Assembly: GCA_940337035.1 (NCBI GenBank)
Contig: CALNHX010001066.1
Coordinates: 62,001 to 126,000, forward strand
From: Agriotes lineatus
Lineage: Eukaryota > Arthropoda > Insecta > Coleoptera > Elateridae
Direction of reading: 5' to 3'
DNA length: 64,000 nucleotides
The position numbers were made by a program, and so were the translations under genes. Positions 43,401 through 52,900 of the stretch are shown piece after piece. How positions within the stretch are numbered: the first letter of the stretch is position 1; each line of letters begins with the position of its first letter. The notes under the pieces are model-generated. The model did no database searches. It was not told where the DNA came from and saw only the letters and a program-made list of their open reading frames with translations.

Positions 43401-43841
43401 ACCGTCATCCTTGAAAGGTTGCAATTGTTTTGTCATATTCAAGGACATATTCCTAATTGCATTGACATCATGTACATTTTCATTTGTCGTTTGAGCTTGG
43501 GCCTGAGCAATTTTCACTTGAGCATCTAATCTGGCTACCTCCAATCTTTCTTCTCGCTCCCTTTCAGCTAATTCTAACCTTTCTCTCCTTTCAGCTAATT
43601 CTAACCTTTCTCTTCGTTCCCTTTCAGCTAATTCTTCCCACTTGTCCTTCCGAGGGTTTTCCTCCCAGGCACCTAATTCTACTTTAATGTCCTCTACCGA
43701 ATGTTGAGCCTTAATCAATTCTTCTATGATCTCTGCCTTTTTCTTTTTCTCCGGTAATTCCAACAGATTAGCAACGTATTTTAATTCGCTCACCGAAAAA
43801 ATACTGTATTCGGAAACCATTGTTTCTTTTAAATGAAACAC
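40476..43841 (-). CDS. Ty3/gypsy Gag-protease-integrase polyprotein, RT deleted
   Basis: One uninterrupted 1121-residue frame. Residues 1-130 are a charged coiled coil with RERLELAE repeats and 131-350 a Gag capsid-like region. A zinc knuckle C360-C363-H368-C375 has six residues before the last Cys where four is usual. Protease has LLRDSGA (411-417). Integrase follows: an H2C2-type zinc finger (H647/H654, C684/C687) and catalytic D717, D776 and E811, with the D35E spacing intact. At 1030-1121 only the C-terminal part of RNase H appears (LTDREQAYSASELE, VETDHCPLTW, VDSLSRY). The reverse transcriptase that should precede it is absent without breaking the frame. Integrase upstream of RNase H is unlike ordinary gypsy elements. 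It lies between LTRs, antisense to the Mutator-like gene. Confidence 0.93.
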   Translation of the reverse strand: MFHLKETMVSEYSIFSVSELKYVANLLELPEKKKKAEIIEELIKAQHSVEDIKVELGAWEENPRKDKWEELAERERRERLELAERRERLELAEREREERLEVARLDAQVKIAQAQAQTTNENVHDVNAIRNMSLNMTKQLQPFKDDGDMGLYLTNFERVCVQLNFSKESWPIRLTSVLSPAANEVVARLTEEDSKDYDKVRASLLKKYQLTAEVFRTKFRYGKRKIDQSYAEFAYQLKTNFQEWIKSEEAEGNFDKLTQLMCLEKFYSSLPGEMKFWVEDRNKSKTMEEAAEHADTYVTKRGPGTERQYNGNFKTSKNKFETKPTSNLKNDLGKSQVQTESVVKENLDKRSFDRRRPGKCFGCGAVAHYKGSPECPKTQVVLATIGQSKNEEGLLEPYTIIAKINGVEAKLLRDSGASYDIVHTNLIKGADYTGKYVYVQGLLNEECVALPVAKVKLNLPEIQVETEAAVANRLPRDYTYLLSNRTWEMLPKEKDVVIQQVLALTRAQAKAIMEKEKVHDENKETNAEVKSSEDGKDSDEQGEEAEKEIGYKSPSLEKDEQFSIPKSDVDYSDITQLTPTTLRMLQLEDPKLKEYFEMAESKKENNGAKFYIAYGILHRRITDKLGRSFEQVMVPEKLQSKLLDIAHDNMWMGHLGCNKTIDRIKQNYWWNQMGRDVKNKIKCCDVCMRVGKPTDRKKAPMCRVPVITEPYKRVNVDIVGPLAKTEKGNRYLLTLICSATKFPDAIPLKVADSEAVVKGLLNIFSRVGFPSEIQMDLGTVFTSNLTTEFLDRCGIKIIHSSAYHPQSNAVERFHGVYKRILRALCYENGNEWDEYIDQALFALRCAPHAAHGFSPAELVYGRQIKSPLNMIKELWVRKETNEPVVVYILKLLDRLRQMQEIAKTATLEAQTKSKGYYDLKAKASYYEVGEKVMLYQQARTNKLQMQWTGPKEIVEKISDTNYIIKEISGKRKQTLVHVNLLKPYFEKAEVIAIVIKQPGEEGAELDLPELEIEDTEILSASEVLKQAKGVGKLTDREQAYSASELECAALVWAVGKLKPYLFLSHFTVETDHCPLTWLRQMSNKNGRLLRWSLILQMLNFTVLYKPGKKCGNVDSLSRYFV

Positions 43842-44559
43842 TTGATAAAATTTTAGATTCTGTAAACCAGGAATTTTGCGTAACTCGTAAATTACCTATC
43901 GCTGCTGTAAAAACTTAACTAGTTCACAACCCGTCGAAAATTTACTATTACTGACAACTACGAGCAATACCTGATCCTATTATTTCAAAAAAATATATAC
44001 ACAACCTTACTAAATCGCATAATAAGACCATATAATTCCGAAATAAACAACAAGCATTACTTACTCACAACTGCAATTTTCTGTTTTCCCCGCTGTGCTG
44101 TCGTCTTATTCCCACAGATCTGGACGCCGCCTCCCTGTCCTGAAGTTCCCTGTGTTGTTTCCTGGAGTTTCCGCCGTCACTCACTTCGACACATTTACTG
44201 GCTTTTACTGCACTACACTGGTTTTTCTTCGTTGTCAGTTTTACTGACGTTGTTCCCAGAATGCTGCCTCGCCGCCCCTTCGAATGACTGCCCTCCTGTT
44301 GTCTGGTCACCTCCACGGATTCCTTGCCGTCACCTCCTCGACGCTTGCTGGTTTTCCAACGTTTCCACTCTTACGTGACGCCGTCCCCAGTCCTCTACGC
44401 CGTTCCCGGATTGACCGCTTCCGTTGTACCGCCTCAGTTTATTAGATGCTTTTTCCCGTCCTGTTCACGTGCTTCCCCTTGTATATTTCAACGCTTGCAC
44501 TTGGACCGACTTCGAAACAAAAGAAATCTTCTGTCGTGCGATTTAAATAAGTTATAAAT
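43842..44559 (-). other. 5' leader of the gypsy element
   Basis: About 720 bases lie between the 5' LTR/primer site and the Gag start. It is GC-richer near 44080-44520 than elsewhere. Open frames on both strands here have no recognisable product. Confidence 0.6.
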
Positions 44560-44578
44560 TACACCGCTTGATCACCAC
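44560..44578 (-). other. Putative primer-binding site of the gypsy element
   Basis: Directly inside the 5' LTR (element orientation) the sequence reads G then TGGTGATCAAGCGGTG. Starting with TGG one base inside the LTR is typical of a tRNA primer-binding site. I could not match it to a particular tRNA. Confidence 0.5.
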
Positions 44579-45305
44579 TATTGCGAGACGCCTAAAGTCG
44601 GGGTAACTGGCAATACTTTTAATTGAAACACACTCGGACACGAAGACCAAAGCTACTGAAATTAATAAGAACACTTAAGTAGATACAAATACTTGCATTT
44701 ATTTTTCTGCCGTTTACAGAAACCTTAAGTTTACGTATTTACATCTTCTTATTAACTAACTAAATTCTAAGTCCATTCTGACCAAGAAAGCTCGGTGGGC
44801 GTTTACAAAGTTCCCAATAACCTATCAGAGCTGGTCTAAATTTTGGACATTTGGCATTACGCGGACGTGACCGTTCATAATAGTTCTATGAATTTTTCCA
44901 AGCTTGAGGATTTCCCACGGTGAATGTGGCCTGTTAGGACCCTTAGTAAATTACCGCTATAAAGATTTAAAATTCTACTAAAGCATTTGGTCCCAGCTGC
45001 AAATAGTTTTTATGATCGAGTTGCAACCGTTGCTTCTTCTAATCACGTACCGGTCATATACATCACTCAATATTTCGGTTTATGAAGTAAACGCTGCATA
45101 AACTTACTCAAATCTTATTCGTGAGATTGGAATATCTCCAGCTTCCCAAGCGAAAGGCACGTTTCTAAACATCCGCTTGTTGTAATTTAAATATGACATT
45201 TTCCTACATATTTTACCTTAAAATATTATACAGATGGCTTACAGCTAACTAAAGTACAGTATATTCCTACATAGTTCATTAAATTAAAGAACGCAAATCG
45301 CAACA
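44579..45305 (-). repeat. 5' LTR of Ty3/gypsy element
   Basis: This 727-bp partner of the LTR at 39546-40269 is about 99% identical by eye. The three-base length difference is explained by three single-base indels (for example CCTAAGTCGG against CCTAAAGTCGG). High LTR identity marks the youngest large insertion in this part of the window. Confidence 0.93.
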
Positions 45306-45832
45306 GTATGTATTGTATGTGGTTAAGAGATCTCCAAAACGGCTGGTCCTATTCTACGAAATGTTAAATTTAGAGATATATTAAAAATTCATCGGTAAAA
45401 CCAGTTTTTTTACAGGGCTAAACGCTCTACATTTTCTTTTGTTTATTTATTTACCAAAGTCGATTGTGAGGCTTTTAGAAATTTTTGAAAATTTCGAGTT
45501 TGATGACCTATTAGGCTATTACACATACTTTTGATAGTAAATACATATTCTGCAAGTTAGTCATTGTAAAGCTATTTTTACGGGCATTTAGACTATAGAA
45601 TAAAATATAATAGATTGTTCACTGAAAATCGAAAATTAGTGTCACTTTTCCGGTATAACCGGAAGTGATCCAAACTCACTCTCTGCATATTTATATCCGG
45701 CTTAAGTTTAAGAAAGTCTAGGCGGTCATTTTTTCGTTTATGATTCTAGTGTGCTGTAGTGTTGCTTCTTTTTCGGCGTTTAAGCTTTGTTTAGGTAATT
45801 TTTTTAATTAATTGCAATTTTTCCGATTATAG

Positions 45833-46256
45833 CCTTCTAGACGAAGATTTGCCGGATTTAGAGATAGAAGCAGATACAACATCTAATACCAGCGTAAACA
45901 GTCTCACCGGAAATCGTATCATTGACATAAACTTTTTTTTGTTGGAAATGAAAAAAAAATTCTTATCATGTCAACAAATGAACTATGGGAAAAATGCATT
46001 TCATCAAAGAAACCAGAAAAGGAATTTCGTCGACGTTATTCTACCATTGTAATACTTGCGAAAAGACCGTGTGTATAGCATTTTGCAACCTCCAACAAGT
46101 ACCGTAAATAATTTATTGGTTTGGGGAGCAACATCCGTTGGAATTGGGTATTCACAATCTCAAGAATTATTTTCTGTAATGAACCTGCCAATGATGTCTG
46201 GAAAGTATTACAGAAAATTAGAAACGGAGGTTGGAAAAGTGTGGGAGTCACAACTT
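45833..46256 (+). pseudogene. Mutator-YqaJ gene, exon 2, N-terminal part of the transposase
   Basis: From the acceptor at 45831-45832 the frame reads LLDEDLPDLEIE and then LTGNRIIDINFFL. It shifts for about 30 codons (HCNTCEKTVCIAF in another frame, a CxxC-type segment) and returns as VNNLLVWGATSVGIGYSQSQ, FSVMNLPMMSG and KVWESQL. GNRI.DI.., the CxxC segment and V...GA..GIG.SQ...  are N-terminal landmarks of Mutator-like transposase-domain proteins of arthropods. The two compensating frameshifts lie near 45990 and 46075. The frame breaks at 46256, where an insertion begins. Confidence 0.75.
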
Positions 46257-47778
46257 TATAACAGTCTGATCTTACTAATTATATGTTTATTTTCGAGCAA
46301 TAAATAATTACCATTGTTAAGGAAATTTTCAAAGAGAATTTTACAGCCAGATAGCAGATGCCAGGGTTCAGTCTGTTCAACTCAAATATACAATCAAGTA
46401 CACATCAAATAAAGCGGTTTATTTTATATACCTATTTACAGTTTAAAATAATAACTAAAATATTCCATGTATTTTCAATACATACAAATAAAAGATCTGG
46501 ATTTTAATGTTTTCTTAGCGCCTACTGGGTTAGGCAAGCCACGATACTTCCTCGGTCGTACAATCTCGTGCGTAGAACGGGGGAGCTCGTAGTTAAGGGA
46601 GCGTCCTCTACTCGGCTAAACTGGAAACAGAAACTAGGTTAAGTTTATTTACTTTTATCGTGGGCATGAAATAAAGTTATATTCGTTTTTATTTCGGGGG
46701 TGTTGTGATTGAACTTGATGTAAGGCGTAATCACGTTGCGTCTAAGCTATTCTGCAGTGCCCGTAAAACCTCGTGTGATAAGTGAAAAGACGGCAGAATT
46801 AAAATATTATCTGTGCCGGCAAACGACTTCCCAGCCAAATTTGCGTTTTAAAGCTTTTACTTAAATTCAAGGGTCTTCTAGATAATAACTGGGAGCTTGG
46901 CTAGTTACGTTATTCAAGGTGAGTAAAACCTCCTTTAAGCTACATGAATTACTTCTAGTTTAAAGCTAACCTCACAATTTTCGGCTTAGATCTCGGGAAG
47001 ATTATATACTGTTAATTGGGGCACTGCGGAAGGCTTAGGAAATTTGCAGAACGAGATTCCTCCAGGTGAGTGAAGCTCTGAATCTTTACGGGTACGGTAA
47101 TTACGGGGGTTTCGTTGCGGGCACCTAACCTCGCAAATGGTTTAAGTTTCTGCCAAGACCTGAGGGGCCTCGCTTTTTAAATGAATTACGTGAGTGTTTT
47201 CGGGAAGCGGTTTCGAGGAGGCCTAGAACCCTTAACAGGCGTATACATCAACGAGCCACGTACGAATTTTAGACAATGTCGAATTCGAAGAGTAAAAATA
47301 TCCAAACCATAGACAGGCGTATAAAACAACGAACCACGTCTGAGTTTTAGACAAGATAACTCCTGAATTGACTCGGCGGAGACCACAGGCATTTAATTTA
47401 ATGAGCCACTTTGATCTCTAGCAGGAATTCGGGAATTTCTGGGAAAGATTGGTTCCAAGACTGAAAGTCAAAAGGTTCCTCGGACAGGACCAGGACTTGA
47501 GCCTTAGGAGGCCCAAGGCGGGAGCGCCGCTTCGGAACGCTGGATGCAAGTCCTGCTCACAACGTACGATACCTCTTATTTATACCTTACCATACGCCGT
47601 AATTTGTGCAGGATTTTAGGCAGGGTTGCGCTGAACGACGACGGCTCGTGACCTCTGCGCACCTCGATTGATTCTTCGTGCCTCGGCGATGCTTTCGGAC
47701 AATTTGTGACGAAGTTTTGGCGGCGGTCAAATTCGAACGTATGCCAATGCGTAAAAATACGATTTCGGCCGGCGCAAC
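46257..47778. mobile_element. Unidentified 1.5-kb insertion with 10-bp target duplication
   Basis: GTCACAACTT occurs at 46247-46256 and 47779-47788. Removing the intervening 1522 bases plus one copy joins the transposase frame exactly (VWESQL followed by QLQMCKAAEEE with the phase preserved). The ends (TATAACAGTC... and ...GGCGCAAC) are not inverted repeats of each other and there is no LTR pair or poly(A). Internally, a motif of the type ACAGGCGTAT.AA.CAACGA.CCACGT recurs at about 47237, 47314 and, diverged, 47387. Its class is unknown. Confidence 0.75.
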
Positions 47779-48730
47779 GTCACAACTTCAATTGCAAATG
47801 TGCAAAGCAGCAGAAGAAGAACGGCAGCTTGCAATAGAAAGGGGTGATGTCGAAAATGGAGTACCTTTTATAAGTGTAGTGGTCGATGGAGGGTGGGCGA
47901 AGCGTTCGTATGGACACAGTTATTCGTCGCTTTCAGGAGTTGCATGTATTATAGGACTGCAAACAAAAAAAAAATTATTTATAGATGTAAGAAATATATT
48001 TTGCTGTATCTGCACTGCTGCAGGAAACAAGAAAACGATACCTCGATCTCATCAATGCTTTAAAAATTATAGCGGCTCCTCGAGCAGTGTGGAGCAAGAT
48101 ATAATTGTTCAGGGTTTTAATGAAAGCGAAAAGCAGTACAATCTTCGATATAAATATGTAATTAGTGATGGCGATTCCAGTGCGTATACGCGGATTTTAG
48201 AAAACGTTAGCTATGGTAGATACGTTCTGAAACTTGAGTGTGCGAATCATGTAACCCGAGCGTTTACCTCTCATTTATACAAACTTGCAGCAAATACAAA
48301 ATATGCAATATCAGTGCGACGTATTATAAAATCTAACTTACCAAGGCTTAGTATAGCCGTACGATCGGCTATATCTAAATCTCAACAATCTTCTACGAAG
48401 GAACTCTGCCAAGAATTAAAAAATATACCACATCACGTTTTTGGGGACCATTCGAACTGCAATGAGCAATGCCGAAGTAAAACCAACGGGGAGGAAAACT
48501 TCATTCCGCTTTTAGGTACCAGTCCGGTATTAGAAGAAATATACAAAATTATAGATTTTGTTGTAAGAAAAGCAAACCGATTAACCCGAAATGTCACAAC
48601 AAATTACGCAGAGAGGTTCATGTCTATGGTTGCAACATTTTCAGGTGGAAAACGAATTAATTATATTCAACGAGTATCTTTCCAACGACGCCGACGGTGT
48701 TATGGAGCTGCTTTATCTTTTAATTCATAG
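47779..48730 (+). pseudogene. Mutator-like transposase catalytic domain
   Basis: Numbered from an upstream in-frame GTG at 47678, which lies in the insertion and is not a real start. The frame carries SVVVDGGWAKRSYGH (D70), KYVISDGDSSAYTRI (D164/D166), LECANHVTR (C188/H191) and NYAERFMSMVATFSGGKRIN (E312). First D, DGD, CxxH and a distal E are the Mutator/MULE-type DDE layout. A C..C.C...H.C cluster at 109-127 could bind metal. The frame ends in a single TAG at 48728-48730. The codons after it remain open and coding-like into the nuclease domain, so the stop interrupts one protein. This domain is described in arthropod and cnidarian proteins, usually next to YqaJ. Confidence 0.88.
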
Positions 48731-49675
48731 CCATCTTGGCATAGGCAATGCCTATTAAAAAATGATCAGTTTGATAATTTTTGCAGTTTAAGAGAGAAAA
48801 AATGTATATACGCACGCTCTACACAAAAGAAAAAGAATAGAAGAAAAGTAATGACTGATAATGACGCGAAAGACTACGGCCCTGATTCAGCTAAGCCAGA
48901 TTTCACGGAAGACGAATTGGAATCTGAAAAATTAAAAATTTTAGACCATCTGAAAGGTGAAGACGCCACTGCAATCGAAAAATTTACAATAGGACAACGT
49001 GATAACGTAAAATGGCACGAGGCTCGTCGAAATCGACTTACAGCATCTAGCTTTGGCCGAATTTGTTTACGAAGAGCTCCTGCATCTTGTCATGCATTGG
49101 TGAAAACGCTGTTAAATAGTTCACGAAATTTAACAACTCGCGCAATAGTCTATGGTCGTATTAATGAAAAAAATGCTCTTCATTTATATGAACAAAAAAC
49201 GAATTCAGAAGTTGTATCGTGTGGATTGTTTATTTCGAACGAGTTTTCTTATTTAGGTGCATCCCCCGATGGACTTATTGATAAAGATGAACTGGTAGAA
49301 GTAAAATGCTTATATTCGATTCGAGATAAAAAAATTCATGAAGCAGTTCAAGACAATGGTAAAATGTGTGTTAAACTAGAAAATGGGAAATTATGCCTAA
49401 AGGAAAATCATATGTATTACTTTCAAATACAGGGACAACTTAATATTTTAGAAAGGGCATACTGTGATTTAGCTTTGTACACCGACGTTGATCTCCAGAT
49501 AATCCGAATTGTAAGGAATGAAGATTTTTGGGAAAACAAAATGATACCAAAGTTAGCAGACTTCTTTATGAACTGTATTTTGCCGGAATTAGCCGATCCT
49601 CGCATTCCTAGAGGTATGAAAGTGCGTGATTCGATTTCTATTATTAATGCACAAAATAAAAAAACCAACAAATAA
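48731..49675 (+). CDS. YqaJ/lambda-exonuclease-type nuclease domain
   Basis: The same frame as the transposase resumes after the TAG. The first Met at 48851 is probably internal. From that Met: NRLTASSFGRI (61-71), GRINEKNAL with E106, ASPDGL with D140, LVEVKC with E150 and K152, and YYFQIQGQLNI with Q192/Q196. S.FG.., the acidic D...E.K signature and the terminal Q.Q motif are the PD-(D/E)XK fold of YqaJ viral recombinases, exonucleases that resect DNA ends for single-strand annealing. All catalytic positions look intact. AATAAA lies about 50 bases after the stop (near 49726). If translated with the transposase, the protein would be about 820 residues. Confidence 0.88.
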   Translation, partial: PSWHRQCLLKNDQFDNFCSLREKKCIYARSTQKKKNRRKVMTDNDAKDYGPDSAKPDFTEDELESEKLKILDHLKGEDATAIEKFTIGQRDNVKWHEARRNRLTASSFGRICLRRAPASCHALVKTLLNSSRNLTTRAIVYGRINEKNALHLYEQKTNSEVVSCGLFISNEFSYLGASPDGLIDKDELVEVKCLYSIRDKKIHEAVQDNGKMCVKLENGKLCLKENHMYYFQIQGQLNILERAYCDLALYTDVDLQIIRIVRNEDFWENKMIPKLADFFMNCILPELADPRIPRGMKVRDSISIINAQNKKTNK

Positions 49676-50067
49676 ATGGAAATTTTTATTTGTATGTAAT
49701 TATATCTTTTATGTTACTCTTTAATGAATAAAAGTATATTTTTAAACTAATTTTTTTCTTTGTGTTAAATACAATTTTATTCATAACAATTAATTATAAA
49801 AAGTATGTTTTAAAGCAAGTGTTAATAGTGATTAGCTACTTATTAGCAAAACCTACAAAATACCTAGGGGCGAGGCTATTAAGAGGTTACACAATAGCGG
49901 TGAGTAATGATGCTGAGTAATAATGCTCCTAAGGTGCTGCTGCGTTGGTTTTTGTGCTACGTGTTTATTAACGTAAAAATTATTGCAAATAGAAAATGTT
50001 GTGTGTGTTGCCTATATCCAAAGTTCTCAATTTTAGAGATTTCAGACGGGTATCACATCCCCTTAAT
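49676..50067. other. 3' flank of Mutator-YqaJ gene
   Basis: AT-rich with AATAAA-type signals near 49726. The right terminal repeat of the element should lie here or shortly after. None was recognised by comparison with 38200-39295. Confidence 0.35.
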
Positions 50068-51465
50068 CTGACAGCGTACCTCATTACGAAAAATTGAATA
50101 AGAAGACGGAATGCAAACACATTCAACCGTAAATACAGGGCATCGGAAAGTTATAACTAAGAATACCCTTATGCATAACCTAGGTCCCACAAGTTTTCGG
50201 AAAAAAAGTAATGGTTAAAAATTTTGTATAGGTAATTTTTATTTATTTTGCATGTCAACAACATCAGCTTATAACTGTGTTTATTACAAAACTGACATGT
50301 TATATTAAACGTCAATCAATTTGATACAATTTTTTTCTAACGACAACTGTATGGGACGTTATTTACTGTAGGGCTATTTTGAAAATTTTCCGAAAACTTT
50401 TGGAACATACGTTATTTAATTGAAAATTTTTTATAGCAACGGCGATTTATTGAAATTTACCAGGAAATTTCCACTTATGTCACTGTCATCAAAATATTTA
50501 GCGATAAAAAAGCTGTGGACAAACAACAAAGTCGGTAGGCCGATAACGGTTGTTACTGTGGGCAACCAAAAGCGACGCCTAAACAAACTTAAACGTTAAT
50601 TAATTGTAATTTTGACAAAAAATCCTAAAATGTTAGTACTTAGATATTAATAATGGTGAGGCATTAACACCCCATGAAGGGGCTTGGCCTGCAAGGCGGA
50701 AGGTCAGAGCTTTCTTATCCTCGCTCTCACACCCGGCTGTCGCATGTCAAATTGATGACATGTGGTAGTTTTATTATTATTTTTAACAACAATGTTTACT
50801 TCGCGTGCTTTTTGCATTGGTGATATTGTCATATATAATGCAACTAGTGGGTTCTTAAAGTGGAAACAGAAATGATCGAGAACATACGAGTTGCATTCAG
50901 CTAGATTATATCACGAGCCAATCAACAACGTTTGAATAGTGTATTTAAATATTAAAAGTACAGTTAATGTGGTTGTTATGACAATTGTACTGACAGCAGG
51001 TAACGTGATGCTTGTGAAGGCGTGAGACTATCGCCTATTAGTCAGGAAGGTATGTGATTTTCAGTTGCTATGTACATTATCAAAAGTTAGTACATGCCTA
51101 ACTATGCATTTTGCCGTTTTTCATTGGTTGATGTTAGAGGGAGTATATAATACGTGCATAATAGATTTCCTATGGAAATATTTACAAAACGTGTTCCGCA
51201 ACTACTTTTTTTCTAACAAAAGCATTCGTGCATGCCTCTAAGAAGAAATAGCTGCAGAACATTTTTCCAAATATTTCCAGAAGTTTTTCAAGCATTTGTT
51301 ATATATCTACTGAAAATTGAGAAATGTGTTATAATAATCATAATAGTTTAATAGTTTTATTATACTTATCATAAAAATTTAAAATGCATACAAGCTGAAA
51401 ACAACATGTAATAAAATAATTCATTCACATAAATCAATGGCGTTATAAATTAAATATTGTATGCT
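50068..51465. repeat. Second copies of dispersed blocks seen at 30664 and 32240
   Basis: 50068-50160 matches 30664-30765, and 50405-51465 matches 32240-32775 in the same orientation. Sequence found only in this copy includes about 50640-51145, with a GGTGAGGCATTAACACCCCA...TGGCCTGC segment near 50653 that looks like a retroposed RNA gene fragment but was not identified. The collinear order of two blocks suggests a duplicated segment or a large repeat family. Confidence 0.65.
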
Positions 51466-51494
51466 ATTTTGAGAAATAATATCCGTAGACTATT

Positions 51495-52112
51495 TTTACT
51501 TCCTTGTACAATAAAGGAAGTATTGGATTCACCCCAAAAAAAACATGTTTTTGTTCATTGGTCTGTCAGTCAGTCTGTGTGTGTGCGTCTGTGTGTGAAC
51601 AGAATATCTCAAAAACGAAAAGAGGTATGGCGTTGAAACTCCATATATACATTTTGTGTACTATCTTGCTACGACAGCAAGCTTTTGAAAAAATCACATA
51701 ACCGGAAGTATGGTGTTTACTATTGTGATTTTTCAGTTTTTTCGATTATTTTCAAAAACGGCTCTAATGATTTTTTGCAAAATTTACATTTTTATTACAT
51801 TTTCAATGTGTATTGATGTGAGATAGATGATTTTCCAGTTGAATACCTCTAAAATGGGTTTCTTCTGCTTTGTTTTCTATTTTTCTTATTAACTCTTATT
51901 TTAAATAGAACACTCGGTATATTATTACATTTTTGAATTCGGCTTAAAATTTTATAGAAAATTGGTCTCTTGAACTAACGCTCTATTTTGTACGGTTTCT
52001 GTAGGATTTGTAATTTTTGAAATATTTTGACAAATGCTTAAAAATTAAAAATATTTTTTTTAGCTAATTATAAGATCACTGTAAAAGAAAGTTGTGTGCG
52101 TGTATCACATTA
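51495..52112. repeat. Dispersed repeat, inverted copy of 27325-27942
   Basis: It begins with the hairpin ACTTCCTTGTACAATAAAGGAAGT (arms ACTTCCTT/AAGGAAGT) and contains AGAATATCTCAAAAACGAAA and GTGTGCGTGTATCACA. It matches the inner part of the hAT-type MITE in inverse orientation. The frame at 51504 is not coding. Confidence 0.75.
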
Positions 52113-52124
52113 GAGTTTTTAAAA

Positions 52125-52900
52125 ATAGGTATCGTTATACTGAGTTTCCAACCCTCGGTGATTTTTGATTTTTCGATTATTTTATGTACTAATTTTGTAA
52201 TTTCTCCTTCCAATGTTTTACCTCTGTATTTTAATAGTTCGTTGTTGATCCCATCTGCTCTAGGCGATTTTCTGGTTTTAAGTTTACAATTTCTTTACTA
52301 ACTTCTTTTACTACCTTTACTACTATTTTTACGGCTTCGGGTTTGTCTTGTATAACCTCTTCGTCCGTTGTACATTATTTATTAAAATACTTTAGCCAAG
52401 TTTCTTCACTAATGTGTGTGATTTGTACATATTCTTTTACTTCTTATGGTTGGTTTTGTATCATTTTCCACACTTGGAAACTCGTTGCAATTTGTTGGTA
52501 TATCCTGTTAAATTATAAAGCAATTCAAATCAAGTTGAATTAACAAAAGATATATAATCGCCGAAGATGAATACAGATTAATTCAACGCCATTTTAGTGT
52601 TCGAAGTGTGCCCGTACGTATCTGGACCACGAATGCCTCGATGCCCCCGTCTCAATAATGCTAGCCCAAAGAGCCGGCGACTTCCCTGCACGGATCTCGT
52701 AAAACAGAGCTCCATTGTTCTTGTGTTAGCGCCGTTCCGGGTGGCTGACACTGCTGCCCAGTAGCTCCAGGAAGGAATTTTGGAAACAGCTCGCGGGGCC
52801 GGAGACGTGTCCAGTAACCAAATACTTAAGAATCCTTTCCAGTAATCCCTCTTAATCTCTCTTATTTTTGCATTCACTTCGTTTCTGATTGTCTTAGTCA
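52125..52900 (-). pseudogene. RTE-like LINE, RT N-terminal part (downstream of foldback insertion)
   Basis: Minus-strand reading through several frames gives TIRNEVNAKIREIKRDYW next to the foldback, then EETWLKYFNKLYN near 52410, and SPRADGINNELLKY, TKLVHKIIEKSKI and WKLSITIPIFK near 52260-52130. This is the linker and RT fingers of an RTE-type LINE (K.PG.DGI..ELLK......L......I.....IP..W..SI..P.FKKG). Stops and shifts show it is dead. Its upstream part is on the far side of the foldback element, at 55841-56340. Confidence 0.75.

Noticed and set aside
38200..50100. Terminal inverted repeats of the Mutator-YqaJ element
   Set aside because: I compared the flanks of exon 1 and of the nuclease end by eye and found no convincing pair. 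A dot-plot is needed.
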